A DNA stretch of 64,000 bases from Chloroflexota bacterium (GCA_902812455.1 CADDZH010000010.1:12328-76327), one strand, 5' to 3'; shown: positions 1-10,155, counted from the stretch's first letter. Notes: generated from the letters alone by a model not told the origin. Made by a program: numbers and translations.

Positions 1-2717
1 TGGCCGGGCTGTGCCTGGTGTTTGCCTTATTTCTCTTTATTTCTCCCAGACAAGCGCTGGCGCATACGGTTACAGGCGGGCCTTCATTGCAAGTCAGCGC
101 GGGTTTTGAGACTCGCTATCGCGATGGGAACTGGATTCCTGTACAGGTAACCCTGCACAATGATGGCCCGGATTTCAGTGGCACTCTGTCGCTCTCGGCA
201 GTTCTTCCCCGCTACCTGGGACAAAACAGCGCGGCTTTGACATCAAATTACCAGCTCCCGATTTCCTTACCTGAAGGTACTCAGAAGCAGGTGACCATGT
301 ACCTGCCACTGTATCTCGACGTACAAAGCGTAGCAGTCAAATTACTGGATAACAGCGGCAAAACCATCAAGACCCAGACAGCACCGCTCAATCCGCTGCT
401 GCCCGGAGACTTTTTCGTTGGTATTCTTTCCGATCAATCTTCAGGCTTTGGGCCGCTCAGCACAGCGCTCCTGCCCGATCCGGATAGTTCGCTCGTCATC
501 CAATTTTTGGATGCAAGCACTATACCCACGCTCGCGGCGACGCTCAAGAACTTTAATGCCATCGTACTGGATAATTTCACAACGGCTAACCTGAACACAG
601 CGCAGTTGCAGGCTTTGCAAACGTGGGTCGATCAAGGAGGAACGCTCATCCTCGCAGGAGGGCCTGCGTGGCGCCGGGCACTCAGCTCACTTCCGGCGGG
701 GCTTGTCCCGGTGTCGCTGAATGGTACGGCAACTGTAGGGCCAGGAACTCCGCTCTTGCCCCCGGATGCACCGGGAACCGGGCCTTCAAGTGTCCACTCC
801 ACCGTTACCGTCAGCACGGCAACCATACCAGCATCGACAGCCGCACAGTTCACCTCTGACGAGGTAATCCTGGCCGCTGGCGCTACGCCTTTAATAGTAC
901 AGGCGCACCGCGGAGAGGGAACAATCCTCTACCTGGCCTTTGACCCCACGCTCGAACCCATCCTGAGCTGGCAGGGAGCCAGCACTCTCTGGGCAGGCCT
1001 CTTGCAGCGCGGCATAGGTGATCAATTGCTTGCTCACGTAAGTACTCCTTCCAGCACCACGAGTTACAGCCAACTGGAGCAGCCGCTCTTAGCCTACAGG
1101 ATGAGCACCTTATTGCAATCGCTGCTCCCAGGCGCTGCTGCTTTCCCCTGGTGGGGCCTGCTCATCCTCTTCGCCTGCTATCTCCTCGTACTTGGCTTCC
1201 TGCGTCTCTTGCTGGTGAGAAAACTCAAGCGACGAGACTGGAGCTGGCGCATCGTGCTCGGCAGCATCGTCATCTTCTCATTGCTCAGCTACGCTCTGGC
1301 CTTCCAGGAGAGAGGCGAGTCCATTGTGAGCAACAGCATCACTATAGCCCGGCTTGGCCAGAACGGATCACCGGCTTCGCTTACAACCTATATGGAGGTA
1401 TTTGTGGCTAACGGGGGTAATTTCCGCATTCACATCTCAGGCAATGTCCTGGCCCAATCATCACCCGATACCCTCCTCGCCACGGTGGGAAAACTCACCA
1501 GCCCTAGCGAAGCATCGGCCACGCAGGTCATGCCGTTCCAGGATGGAACCGATCTCACGGTGCAGAATACCGGGAGCTGGACGCTGCATTCCATCGTGCT
1601 CGAAAGCGACCAGCAGATACCTAGGGGCCTCGTCTCCCACCTGGCAATCCAAAATGGCACGCTCGTAGGCACAGTATCCAACACGCTTGGTTACGCACTG
1701 GACGATGCCTTCCTGCTGCTACCCAATGATGCGCTTAGCCTGGGACACCTGGCTGCGGGGCAAACAAAGCGGATCCGGCTCAAGCTGAGCAGCGCTCCCC
1801 TGCCACCCAACGCCACCCTCGCGGACCTGATCGCGCTGATTACGAAATCGCCTACCTTTGATGCCCTGCCGGCATCTCCTAAGAACTCGTGGCAGCGTCA
1901 CCTGGCAGCACTGTACGCCCTCGATGATGAGGGTCTCTCCGGCCCTCCAGTATCTTGTTTAAGCTCATGCGCCACACCTGCGCCAGTGTTACCGTTCCTG
2001 CCGGCCCCACCAGGCAACGCTTCTTTAGCCAACAGCGGCGCTTCTACCCGCCTCATTACTCCCGGCTGGCCATACCTGGGCACAAGGGACAGCGACCCGC
2101 TGCTGGTGCCAGGCGCACCGGTCACGCTCATTGGCTGGGCTGAGAACTCCATAGGCCCAGGCGCAAGTGCAACCATCAACAATATCAATCCTGTGGGCAT
2201 GCATGAGACATTGATACAAGCGCCTCTTGCTGTCAATCTCGCGGGTGCGCTCGACCTCCCACCCGGCTTTATTGCAGGCCAACTGGTCTCTGTTGATGCG
2301 AAGGGCACCCTGCTTGAGTATCCAGGGATGTATACAATCACAACCGGGAGTATGATCTTTGAATACGATATACCCGGCGCCAGTGGTCTGCGCATCAGCG
2401 GCCTGAGCATTGCAGAGCCTCCCAACCTCGAGCTCTATGACCAGAACGGATCCGTTCTAGACCCCGATGCCCTACCGCTTAGCCTCTATAACTGGCATAA
2501 CAAGAGCTGGGATGACTTCTCGCTCACCCAGGGCGTCTTTACCACGAATGCTGTGAGCGCGTATATTGGCCCAGGAGGTCGTGTCCTCGTGCAGCTTGAT
2601 AACACAGACAGCTATCTCGGCCCATTTGCCTTTGGTAAGCCTTTACTCAATCTACAGGGTTTTGCATCTAATGGCTCGGCTGCCTATGGGCAACAAGTGG
2701 GACAGGGGGCGGGCTAA
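1..2717 (+). CDS. GldG-like membrane protein of an ABC export module (5' partial)
   Basis: The reading frame is open back to the window edge (a GTG at 18 lies inside a hydrophobic signal stretch ending ALFLFISPRQALA), so the true start lies upstream. About 905 residues are visible. After the signal sequence comes a long exported region. It includes a glutamine-amidotransferase-like segment around residues 130-220 (DNFTTANL, then a GGTLILAGG strand), as in GldG/DUF4350-type proteins. Two transmembrane helices follow near residues 375-430 (FPWWGLLILFACYLLVLGFL and a second), then a second extracytoplasmic part. The stop is 4 bp before the ABC ATPase ATG, so the two are co-transcribed. The role in an envelope ABC exporter is inferred from this neighbourhood; no catalytic site is evident. 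Confidence 0.75.
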   Translation, partial: AGLCLVFALFLFISPRQALAHTVTGGPSLQVSAGFETRYRDGNWIPVQVTLHNDGPDFSGTLSLSAVLPRYLGQNSAALTSNYQLPISLPEGTQKQVTMYLPLYLDVQSVAVKLLDNSGKTIKTQTAPLNPLLPGDFFVGILSDQSSGFGPLSTALLPDPDSSLVIQFLDASTIPTLAATLKNFNAIVLDNFTTANLNTAQLQALQTWVDQGGTLILAGGPAWRRALSSLPAGLVPVSLNGTATVGPGTPLLPPDAPGTGPSSVHSTVTVSTATIPASTAAQFTSDEVILAAGATPLIVQAHRGEGTILYLAFDPTLEPILSWQGASTLWAGLLQRGIGDQLLAHVSTPSSTTSYSQLEQPLLAYRMSTLLQSLLPGAAAFPWWGLLILFACYLLVLGFLRLLLVRKLKRRDWSWRIVLGSIVIFSLLSYALAFQERGESIVSNSITIARLGQNGSPASLTTYMEVFVANGGNFRIHISGNVLAQSSPDTLLATVGKLTSPSEASATQVMPFQDGTDLTVQNTGSWTLHSIVLESDQQIPRGLVSHLAIQNGTLVGTVSNTLGYALDDAFLLLPNDALSLGHLAAGQTKRIRLKLSSAPLPPNATLADLIALITKSPTFDALPASPKNSWQRHLAALYALDDEGLSGPPVSCLSSCATPAPVLPFLPAPPGNASLANSGASTRLITPGWPYLGTRDSDPLLVPGAPVTLIGWAENSIGPGASATINNINPVGMHETLIQAPLAVNLAGALDLPPGFIAGQLVSVDAKGTLLEYPGMYTITTGSMIFEYDIPGASGLRISGLSIAEPPNLELYDQNGSVLDPDALPLSLYNWHNKSWDDFSLTQGVFTTNAVSAYIGPGGRVLVQLDNTDSYLGPFAFGKPLLNLQGFASNGSAAYGQQVGQGAG

Positions 2718-2721
2718 AGCT

Positions 2722-3666
2722 ATGATCAGAATCGAGCATCTCTCCAAACATTATGGCCCTGTTCTTGCATTAGATGACCTTAGTCTGGAGGTTCCTCGCG
2801 GAGCTATCTACGGCTTGATTGGTCCGAACGGCGCGGGGAAAACCACCTTGCTGCGCATCCTGGCAGCATTGATCCCGCCGGCAGCAGGTCAGGCCTGGAT
2901 CGACGATATCGAGGTCATGCGCTCGCCTGCGGCCGTACACGCCAGGATCGGATATATGCCGGATTTCTTTGGTGTCTACCCCGACCTGACCGCAGTGGAA
3001 TACCTTGCATTCTACGCCGGAATCCAGGGCATTCCACGCCGTAACCAGGCCAGCATTATTACAGACTTGCTCGAACTGGTTGATCTTTCTGACAAACGGG
3101 GCGTACCCGTCGCGGCCTTATCTCGTGGCATGAAGCAGCGCCTGTGCCTGGCTCGCGCCCTTGTCCATGATCCCGAGGTGCTCCTGCTGGATGAACCGGC
3201 CTCGGGACTTGATCCGCGAGCCAGAGTGGAGTTTCGCGAATTGCTGCGCACATTGCAGGGTATGGGCAAAACCATCCTCATCAGTTCGCAAATTCTGCAC
3301 GAGCTGGCCGGTATCTGCAGTGATATGGCCATCATCTCCAGCGGGCGCCTGGTCATGGCAGGCACCACTGAGCACATGATGACCAGCCTGGACGGGGGAC
3401 GGCAGATCGAAGTACGTGTGTTAGAGCGCGCGCAAGAGGCCAGGCAGTTACTCAAGGATATGCCAGGCATCAGCAGTGTGGTGAATGAAGACGGCGATGC
3501 GAACCTGATCATTGCCTCATTTACTGGCGATGATCAGGCGCTGCAACGCATCCTGCCTGCGCTGCTGGTGCATGAGATACCGGTTATCTCCTTTGGGCCG
3601 CGTAGAGCAGGCGACCTGTTAGAAGAGGTGTATCTGAGCACGACTGAAGGAGAGAGTGCCCTATGA
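2722..3666 (+). CDS. ABC transporter ATP-binding protein (GldA/CcmA-like)
   Basis: Energises the ABC-2 permease encoded next. The 314-residue protein has Walker A GPNGAGKTT, signature LSRGMKQRL, Walker B VLLLDEPASGLD and a C-terminal ABC-2-type extension. I use the ATG at 2722 (MIRIEHLSK), which begins the conserved fold; the longer in-frame opening from 2566 only overlaps the preceding gene. The switch (H-loop) histidine expected in ISSHIL is replaced by Gln in ISSQILHEL, which is unusual and could slow hydrolysis. The stop overlaps the permease start (ATGA), indicating translational coupling. Substrate unknown; context suggests an envelope or surface-protein exporter. Confidence 0.92.
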   Translation: MIRIEHLSKHYGPVLALDDLSLEVPRGAIYGLIGPNGAGKTTLLRILAALIPPAAGQAWIDDIEVMRSPAAVHARIGYMPDFFGVYPDLTAVEYLAFYAGIQGIPRRNQASIITDLLELVDLSDKRGVPVAALSRGMKQRLCLARALVHDPEVLLLDEPASGLDPRARVEFRELLRTLQGMGKTILISSQILHELAGICSDMAIISSGRLVMAGTTEHMMTSLDGGRQIEVRVLERAQEARQLLKDMPGISSVVNEDGDANLIIASFTGDDQALQRILPALLVHEIPVISFGPRRAGDLLEEVYLSTTEGESAL

Positions 3667-4556
3667 CGCTTACAGCGCTGCTCGTCAAGGAACTGCGCTC
3701 GCGCCTGCGCCGCGAGTATTTTGCCTGGATAGTTTTCGCCTACCTGCTCGTGGTGGGAGCGATAGGCTTTGACTTCTTGCTGAGAACAAATGCTATTACC
3801 ACTGGCTACCAGGCTTCCCTGCTGCGGCAGATAGGAGCGCAACTTTACGCCTTATTCTCACTGGCACAACTCTTCTTGATCGTGTTTATCGCGCCAGCCT
3901 TGACCGCTACCGCTATTAATGGCGAGAAAGAGAGGCAGACCTTTGACTTGCTCCTCTGCACAAAGCTCTCGGCCTTCTCGTTGCTGGCAGGGAAGCTTAT
4001 GGCAGGGCTGGCCACTGTGCTGCTGTTGATTGCCGCATCTATTCCGCTCTTCAGCCTGGTGTACTTCTTCGGTGGGGTTCCCCTGGCACAGGTGCTCACG
4101 ACGCTGGTTGTCCTCGTGATGACCGCCGTCGTAGCAGAGACTTTTGGCCTGTTTTGCTCGACCCTGCTACGGTGGCCCACGCTTTCGACAGTAATAACTT
4201 ATACCTTCTGCGCCCTCTGGATGTTCTGGTACTGGATAGTGTACTATCTTAGTATGCAGGGTTCAGGAAGTTCTTCCGCTAGCAATCTGCCTGTGAATGC
4301 AAGGCTCCGCTGGTTGATTGCCTGGAACCCAATGGCAGCCCTGAGCAGCACGGTGAGCAGCGGGCAAGGCCCGGGTGGTACTTTCATAGTATTCCGGTTG
4401 CACCTTGCTCCCTGGGTAGCCTTTACCCTGCTGTCTCTTATAGTAACCGTTATTCTGTTCCTTGTAAGTATGGCTTTTGTCAGGCCAGGCCTGCCCGGTC
4501 GCTTGCTATCCTGGGTTCGAGAGCAGGAGCAGAAATTGCGACCATCAACGATATGA
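3663..4556 (+). CDS. ABC-2 type transporter permease (GldF-like)
   Basis: Integral membrane subunit of 297 residues with about six predicted transmembrane helices: near residues 20-45, 60-85, 110-135, 140-165, 175-195 and 255-280. It carries the NGEKERQTFDLLL motif typical of ABC-2 permeases just after the second helix. It overlaps the ATPase by 4 nt upstream and the next gene by 4 nt downstream. With the ATPase and the GldG-like protein it forms a complete Gld-type exporter set. The cargo cannot be told from sequence. Confidence 0.88.
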   Translation: MTLTALLVKELRSRLRREYFAWIVFAYLLVVGAIGFDFLLRTNAITTGYQASLLRQIGAQLYALFSLAQLFLIVFIAPALTATAINGEKERQTFDLLLCTKLSAFSLLAGKLMAGLATVLLLIAASIPLFSLVYFFGGVPLAQVLTTLVVLVMTAVVAETFGLFCSTLLRWPTLSTVITYTFCALWMFWYWIVYYLSMQGSGSSSASNLPVNARLRWLIAWNPMAALSSTVSSGQGPGGTFIVFRLHLAPWVAFTLLSLIVTVILFLVSMAFVRPGLPGRLLSWVREQEQKLRPSTI

Positions 4557-6076
4557 AAGGCGAGCGCACTATGGCAACTGTTGCACCTCCACGCCCTGAG
4601 GCCGGTGCTCCCAGGGCCGTTGAAGAGACAAGGCTGAACGAAGCCTTGCGCGCATGGCGCACACGGTTATGGGCACAGCAGATACTTGTATGGACATCCA
4701 ACGGAGCGATTGCAGGCATTATACTTGCCTGCCTCCTGCTGCTCATCTCGCGCTTCGTGCCCTGGGCAGGCGCCCTCACCTGGGCCATAAGTGTGGCAGC
4801 AGCCGCTGTGCTTTGCGCATTGGGCGCTGCTCTCTGGTTCCGCCCTTCCCTCGCTCGCACTGCCCGGCTGGTAGATGCCAGACTGGCATTACATGATCGC
4901 CTGAGCACTGCCTGGGAATTCCGCGATGAGCAGGCACCCCTGCCCAGGCTACAACGGCGTGATGCGCTCGCGCAGGTGGGTAAGCATACACCTCGTGCGG
5001 CTATTCCCTTGCGGCCACGCCCTGCTCGCCTGATCGTCACCAGCGCCGCCCTCATCGCTCTCGTTTTGCTGCTCGCGCTGCCGAACCCGATGAATACTGT
5101 CCTCCAGCAGCAGGCCGCTTTTCAGAAGCATATAGCCAGCGAGATGGCAGCCATCCAGCACATACGCATAGTGATTGCCAACCAGCCAAACCTTTCACCA
5201 CAGGAACGCGCCCTGATCGACAAAATTTTACAGGAGTTGGAGAACGAACTTTCACACGCGCAAAACGAGACGCAGGCCCAGCAAATCCTTGCCCAGGCGC
5301 AGGCGCAGCTCAATCACCTGCGTGACCCAAACGCAGCCGGCAAAGCGCAGGCCCTGGCCACTGTAAGCACGCTGCTGCAACATAGTTCTAACGCGAATTT
5401 GAGCGCGGCAGGCAAAGCGCTCGCTTCGGGTGACCTGAAAGCTCTGGAGAAAGCGCTCCAGCAACTCGCGGCCCAGTTGAAGCATATGACCCCGGCGCAG
5501 CGCCAACAACTGGTGCAACAGCTCGAACAGGCAGCCAACCAGGTAGCAGGCAGCGACCCGCAGCTCAGCGCAGCCCTGCGCCAGCTTGCCGCAGCTATTG
5601 CTGACAACAATGCGCAGGAGATAGCCAGCGCCCTGCAAGGGTTTGAGAACGCTGCCGCCCAGGATATTGCCAGCCAGGCGACTACCAACAGCATCGACCA
5701 GGCGTCGCAAGCAGTGCAGAACGCCGCCAACACTTTCGCCTCAACCACAGATAACAGCAACGGCCAGAACGCCAGCCAGGGCCAGTCTCAGGGCCAGGCG
5801 CAAACAAATAGCGGTTCCGGCAGCCAGGGCAACACAGGAAATAAATCGGGGAAGAATGAGCAAGTCTTCATTCCTGGGCAGACTAGCTCAGGTAACTCTA
5901 GCACAGGCGGTAACAGCGATAATAGCACCCTCGGGCCTGGCCAGTCCGTCCCCTACTCGCAAGTGATCGCACAATACGCGCAAATGGCTCACGAGGAAAT
6001 CGACAACAGCAACATCCCGCCTGATTTAAAAGATCTCATTTACGCTTATTACAATTCCCTAGAAGGGCAGCACTAA
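4553..6076 (+). CDS. Membrane-anchored coiled-coil protein with Ser/Asn/Gly-rich tail
   Basis: Unrecognised family, 507 residues. Three hydrophobic segments (about 48-68, 73-95 and 160-180) flank a cytosolic stretch with a DARLALHDRLSTAWEF motif reminiscent of DUF4175-type proteins. A long Ala/Gln-rich helical region (residues 195-390) follows, heptad-like and probably coiled coil. The tail from 395 to 460 is low complexity (Gly, Ser, Asn, Gln) before a short conserved end. The ATG at 4553 overlaps the permease stop (ATGA); an ATG at 4571 is preceded by an AAGG sequence and is an alternative start. Its place between exporter and MoxR genes suggests a scaffold for this module; that is inference. 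Confidence 0.8.
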   Translation: MKGERTMATVAPPRPEAGAPRAVEETRLNEALRAWRTRLWAQQILVWTSNGAIAGIILACLLLLISRFVPWAGALTWAISVAAAAVLCALGAALWFRPSLARTARLVDARLALHDRLSTAWEFRDEQAPLPRLQRRDALAQVGKHTPRAAIPLRPRPARLIVTSAALIALVLLLALPNPMNTVLQQQAAFQKHIASEMAAIQHIRIVIANQPNLSPQERALIDKILQELENELSHAQNETQAQQILAQAQAQLNHLRDPNAAGKAQALATVSTLLQHSSNANLSAAGKALASGDLKALEKALQQLAAQLKHMTPAQRQQLVQQLEQAANQVAGSDPQLSAALRQLAAAIADNNAQEIASALQGFENAAAQDIASQATTNSIDQASQAVQNAANTFASTTDNSNGQNASQGQSQGQAQTNSGSGSQGNTGNKSGKNEQVFIPGQTSSGNSSTGGNSDNSTLGPGQSVPYSQVIAQYAQMAHEEIDNSNIPPDLKDLIYAYYNSLEGQH

Positions 6077-6080
6077 CGAT

Positions 6081-7217
6081 ATGGCGAAAAAAAGGCAAGG
6101 CACTTCACCGCAGGCACAGGCAGAGCAGCCGGCAGAAGCGCAGCTTGAAGATACAGGCTTGCAGGTTGCCGGCAAGGACGCGGCATCAGAGAGCGCTGCG
6201 GAAGGCGAGGCACCTGCTCAGATTAGCGAGAGCGCGGTCGAAACATTCATGGATATTAGCCGGCGGCTAGAGCAGGAACTGCGCTCTATCGTCGTTGGGC
6301 AGGAACGAGTCATCAGGGAACTGCTCCTGGCCTTATTTGCCGGCGGGCACGTTTTGCTGGAAGGAGTGCCGGGCCTGGGCAAAACATTGCTGGTACGCAC
6401 GCTGGCAGATGCGCTCGCGCTCAAATTCGCACGCATCCAGTTCACGCCGGACTTGATGCCTGCCGATATTGTGGGCACCACTATCGTCACTGAGCAAGCA
6501 GAACATAACTCTGCCGGCAGCAGGCGTATTTTCAGCTTCCAACCGGGCCCCATCTTCGCCAATATCGTCCTGGCCGACGAGGTAAACCGGGCCACGCCCA
6601 AAACCCAATCGGCGCTGCTAGAGGGGATGCAGGAGCACACGGTCAGCGTAGGGGATACCACCAGGCCTCTACCCAGACCATTCTTTGTCCTGGCGACACA
6701 GAACCCGCTGGAGATGGAGGGCACCTATCCCCTGCCGGAAGCCCAGCTTGATCGCTTCCTGCTCAAAGTACTCGTTTCTTTCCCACAAGCCGGTGACCTG
6801 CTACGCATTATCGATACAACCACCGGCTCGTACACACAGCGCGCAAAGCAGATCGCTACCGGCGAGCAATTACTAGATTTAATAGAGACAGCTCGGGCCG
6901 TCCCGGTGGCAACACACCTCAAAGAGTACGCCGTGCGCCTGCTGCTGGCAACCCATCCAGACCAGGACGATGCCCCCGAGGAAGTCCGCAAATATGTGCG
7001 CTATGGAGCCAGCCCGCGCGGCCTGCAGGCGATCATCATGACGGCGAAAGTTCGCGCGCTCCTTGAGGGTCGCTACAACATCTCCCTGGAAGACCTGCAG
7101 GCAGTAGCCTTCCCAGCGTTGCGCCATCGCATCATCCTCAACTTCGACGGCCTGGCCGATGGCATCAGCCCTGAGGAGATGATCGAGGCGGTCATTGCGG
7201 AAATCCCTACGGCATAG
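6081..7217 (+). CDS. MoxR-family AAA+ ATPase
   Basis: A 378-residue AAA+ ATPase that probably acts as a chaperone for the downstream DUF58 and vWA proteins. Visible motifs are Walker A GVPGLGKTLL, Walker B IVLADEVNRATPKTQSALLE, and the sensor 1 region ATQNPLEMEGTYPLPEAQLDRF, which is diagnostic of MoxR. The first 60 residues are an acidic, Ala/Glu-rich low-complexity extension beyond the usual MoxR length of about 320. It lies 4 bp after the previous stop and 11 bp before the DUF58 start. Family members help mature metalloenzymes or envelope complexes together with MIDAS-containing partners. Confidence 0.95.
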   Translation: MAKKRQGTSPQAQAEQPAEAQLEDTGLQVAGKDAASESAAEGEAPAQISESAVETFMDISRRLEQELRSIVVGQERVIRELLLALFAGGHVLLEGVPGLGKTLLVRTLADALALKFARIQFTPDLMPADIVGTTIVTEQAEHNSAGSRRIFSFQPGPIFANIVLADEVNRATPKTQSALLEGMQEHTVSVGDTTRPLPRPFFVLATQNPLEMEGTYPLPEAQLDRFLLKVLVSFPQAGDLLRIIDTTTGSYTQRAKQIATGEQLLDLIETARAVPVATHLKEYAVRLLLATHPDQDDAPEEVRKYVRYGASPRGLQAIIMTAKVRALLEGRYNISLEDLQAVAFPALRHRIILNFDGLADGISPEEMIEAVIAEIPTA

Positions 7218-7228
7218 AGGAGATGAGG

Positions 7229-8128
7229 ATGGCTAACGAGAGCAGCAGTATGCGCTTCCCCCTTGATGCCAATACCCTGCAGCGCCTGGATAGCCTGGCG
7301 CTCATCACACGCAAAGCGATCGCCACCGGCAGACCTGGCCGCCGCCGCTCTCCGCTCGCAGGCTCATCTATGGAGTTCTCCGACTATCGCCGCTACACGC
7401 CCGGAGATGACTTTCGCCGTATTGACTGGCGGGCCTATGCCCGGCTTGAGCGGCTTTTCCTGCGCGTCTTTGAAGCCGAGGAAAACCTGACGGTCACGAT
7501 ACTGATCGATTGCTCCGATTCCATGCAGCACGGCAAGCCACCTAAGGCTCTGCTGGCGACCTCGCTAGCGGCGGCATTAGCATACATCGCTCTCAAATGC
7601 GAAGATAGGGTCATTGTAGGCGCTTTGACCGACCAGTTGGCAGCGCACCGCTCGGCAGGTAGCGGCAGCCATGCCATTTGGGCTGTTGGTGAATTCCTCA
7701 GCCACCTGCCTGGTTCTGGCACCACCGATCTCAATCGCGCGCTCTATGATCTCGGCAGAATCCTGAAGGGTCCCGGCCTGACCATCGTGATCTCAGATTT
7801 CCTCGCGCCCGCAGGCTACCAGGCCGGGCTGCGCGCCCTGCGCCAGCAGCGCCAGGAAGTGGTGCTCCTGCACCTCCTCGCGCCGGACGAGATCGAACCA
7901 GACATACAGGGTGACTGGCGCCTGCGCGATAGCGAGAGGACTGGCAGCGTGGAAATCAGCAGCACCCCTGCCGTACTGCGGGCATATCGCCAGCGCTTGC
8001 TTGCGTTTATGCAGGAACTCGCCTCGTTCGCTCACGCACATGCCATGACCTACGCGATGATCCCCAGCGATACCGAGGTGATCGGCGTTGTACAGAGGCT
8101 GCTCAGGCAGGTGGGGGTAGTCAAATGA
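7229..8128 (+). CDS. DUF58 domain protein with vWA-type MIDAS
   Basis: Standard partner of MoxR ATPases, 299 residues. It contains the DUF58 block DYRRYTPGDDFRRIDWRAYA and a following vWA-like fold with an intact MIDAS start, LIDCSDSM. I choose the ATG at 7229 because AGAGGAG (7216-7222) lies 6 nt upstream; the ATG at 7223 would abut that ribosome site. No transmembrane segment is seen, so it is cytosolic. The end overlaps the next gene by 4 nt. The family is presumed to bind divalent metal and relay MoxR action to membrane vWA proteins. Confidence 0.92.
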   Translation: MANESSSMRFPLDANTLQRLDSLALITRKAIATGRPGRRRSPLAGSSMEFSDYRRYTPGDDFRRIDWRAYARLERLFLRVFEAEENLTVTILIDCSDSMQHGKPPKALLATSLAAALAYIALKCEDRVIVGALTDQLAAHRSAGSGSHAIWAVGEFLSHLPGSGTTDLNRALYDLGRILKGPGLTIVISDFLAPAGYQAGLRALRQQRQEVVLLHLLAPDEIEPDIQGDWRLRDSERTGSVEISSTPAVLRAYRQRLLAFMQELASFAHAHAMTYAMIPSDTEVIGVVQRLLRQVGVVK

Positions 8129-10155
8129 GTCTCCTCATTCCGGCAGCGTTCGCCTTTGGCATCATCATCCCCATCATCCTGCTCTTTTATTTCATGCGCC
8201 CCAAACGCCAGGAGCGCGTTGTGAGCAGCACCCTGCTCTGGCAGCAGGCCTTGCAGGATTTACGAGCCAGCCACCCCTGGCAGCGCTTGCGTATTACACC
8301 GCTCCTTCTCCTGCAGTTGCTGGCGGCAGTGGTGATCATACTGGTGCTCGCGCGACCGGCGATCTTTATACCCAGCCCCATCGGCAATAACACCATCATC
8401 GTTTTGCAGGCCTCGGCCAGCATGCAGGCAACCGATGTCTCTCCTGACAGATTTGAGGCAGCCAAAAGCCGTATCGCCGATTTAATCGATGGCCTTGCGC
8501 CCGGCGCTCGCCTTTCAATCATTACTATGGCACGCACGCCGCAGGTGATCGCCTCCTCTTCAGATAAAAGTCTCCTCACGACCGCGCTCCAGCGAGCCAG
8601 CGTCACCAACGAGGACGCCGACCTCGAACAGGCGCTCTCGCTGGCAACATCGCTGGCAGCAGGCCAGCAGGATACACAGATACTGGTTGTTGGCGATGGA
8701 CACGTCCTGCCCCTAGACCAGCCGCTTGTGGTTCCCTTTCCGGTGTATTACCTGCAAATAGGCAGCGATGCTCCTAATGCTGCCCTGCTGGCGCTCGCCG
8801 CTCGCACCATTGAGGGCCGTCTCGTCGCCCTGGCCCAGGTGGCCAACTATAGCCACCAGCAGCGCTCGCTGCCGGTTGAGCTGTATGCAGATGGCAAACT
8901 GGTGGGCGTGCAGACAGCCATCCTGGCAGCCGGAGCCAGCGGTGCCATCGAGTGGGGGCCGCTACCACCCACAACTCACGTCCTGCATGCACGCCTCATC
9001 TCGCAGGATGCTATGACGGTTGACCACGAGGCATGGGCTGTTGCGGGCGAATCAACGCCGGGCCGTGTTTTGCTGGTAACCAGGGGCAACACATTTCTTG
9101 AGACCGCGCTGCGGCTCCAGAAGAATATCACCCTTTATGAGACGACGCCCGATCAATATACCGGAGCTGGCAACTTTGACCTGACGGTCTTCGACGGCTT
9201 TGTGCCGGCACAGTTACCAGCGAGTGATATTCTCTTCGTCAACCCGCCAGCCGGCACTTCCATCTTCGGCAAGTCAGGACCTGAAGTACCTATCAATCAC
9301 ATCAGTGCGGGCAGCGACGACCAGGACCTGCTCACCAATGTCGATCTGAGCAGTATCCACGTACTACGTGCCAGCCACCAGCTTACTCCCGCGTCGTGGA
9401 TGCAAACCGTGATCACAGCATCACAAACGCCGCTACTCATTGCCGGGGAGAACGATAACAGGCGCATAGCCGCGCTCGGTTTTGACCTGCACGATTCTGA
9501 CCTGCCCTTGCAGCCAGGCTTCCCTATTCTTGTCTATAACCTGGTTAACTGGTTTTTGCCGCCCCCGGTTCCAGGCAATGGGCAGGTCGCGCCCGGTACT
9601 CCGGTCACCATTCAGGCCTGGCCAGGGGCACAACGCATCACGATCACCGCGCCGGGCCAGCAACCGGTCACGGTGGCCCCGCCATTCCCGCCGGTACCAT
9701 TTAATCAAACGGATAAGACCGGCATCTACTATGTGACACAGGCGACCGGCAACCAGCAGCGTCAGGGAGCCTTTAGCGTCAACCTGTTTGACCCGGCGCA
9801 ATCGGATCTGGCGCCCGCAGACCAGCTCCCCATTCTCCACAGCCAGTCCTTCAATGCCGGTGGCACCGGCGTGCCCCATGTATTGCGCGAAATATGGCCC
9901 TGGATTGCGGCCTTGCTCCTCCTCATATTGTGCACTGAATGGTGGCTGTTTAGCCGCAGCTATAGTAGCGGGGGCGCTTTGAACATCGCCCCTGAACAGA
10001 AACAGATGACACACAGAGGAGGGGGCAGCGAGAGGTGGTGGGAACGCTTGCTCCGCTCTCCCTACTATAAAGCTCTCAGAAAGCGCTCCAGCAGGGTGAC
10101 GAAGCGTTTGAAAAGCAGGCCAAAGGCGAAAGGAAAGAGACATGCTAACATTTGA
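8125..10155 (+). CDS. BatA-like membrane protein with degenerate vWA domain
   Basis: 676 residues. The N-terminus matches the BatA aerotolerance domain: a helix at about 4-24, the segment RPKRQERVVSSTLLW, then a second helix at 53-75. A vWA domain follows at about 85-230, but its MIDAS reads QASASM, so the first Asp of DxSxS is Gln and metal binding is doubtful. The middle is exported beta-rich sequence with a glutamine-amidotransferase-like strand pattern. One helix near 590-610 precedes a basic C-terminal tail of about 60 residues. It overlaps DUF58 by 4 nt and the next vWA gene by 14 nt. Confidence 0.87.
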   Translation: MSLLIPAAFAFGIIIPIILLFYFMRPKRQERVVSSTLLWQQALQDLRASHPWQRLRITPLLLLQLLAAVVIILVLARPAIFIPSPIGNNTIIVLQASASMQATDVSPDRFEAAKSRIADLIDGLAPGARLSIITMARTPQVIASSSDKSLLTTALQRASVTNEDADLEQALSLATSLAAGQQDTQILVVGDGHVLPLDQPLVVPFPVYYLQIGSDAPNAALLALAARTIEGRLVALAQVANYSHQQRSLPVELYADGKLVGVQTAILAAGASGAIEWGPLPPTTHVLHARLISQDAMTVDHEAWAVAGESTPGRVLLVTRGNTFLETALRLQKNITLYETTPDQYTGAGNFDLTVFDGFVPAQLPASDILFVNPPAGTSIFGKSGPEVPINHISAGSDDQDLLTNVDLSSIHVLRASHQLTPASWMQTVITASQTPLLIAGENDNRRIAALGFDLHDSDLPLQPGFPILVYNLVNWFLPPPVPGNGQVAPGTPVTIQAWPGAQRITITAPGQQPVTVAPPFPPVPFNQTDKTGIYYVTQATGNQQRQGAFSVNLFDPAQSDLAPADQLPILHSQSFNAGGTGVPHVLREIWPWIAALLLLILCTEWWLFSRSYSSGGALNIAPEQKQMTHRGGGSERWWERLLRSPYYKALRKRSSRVTKRLKSRPKAKGKRHANI

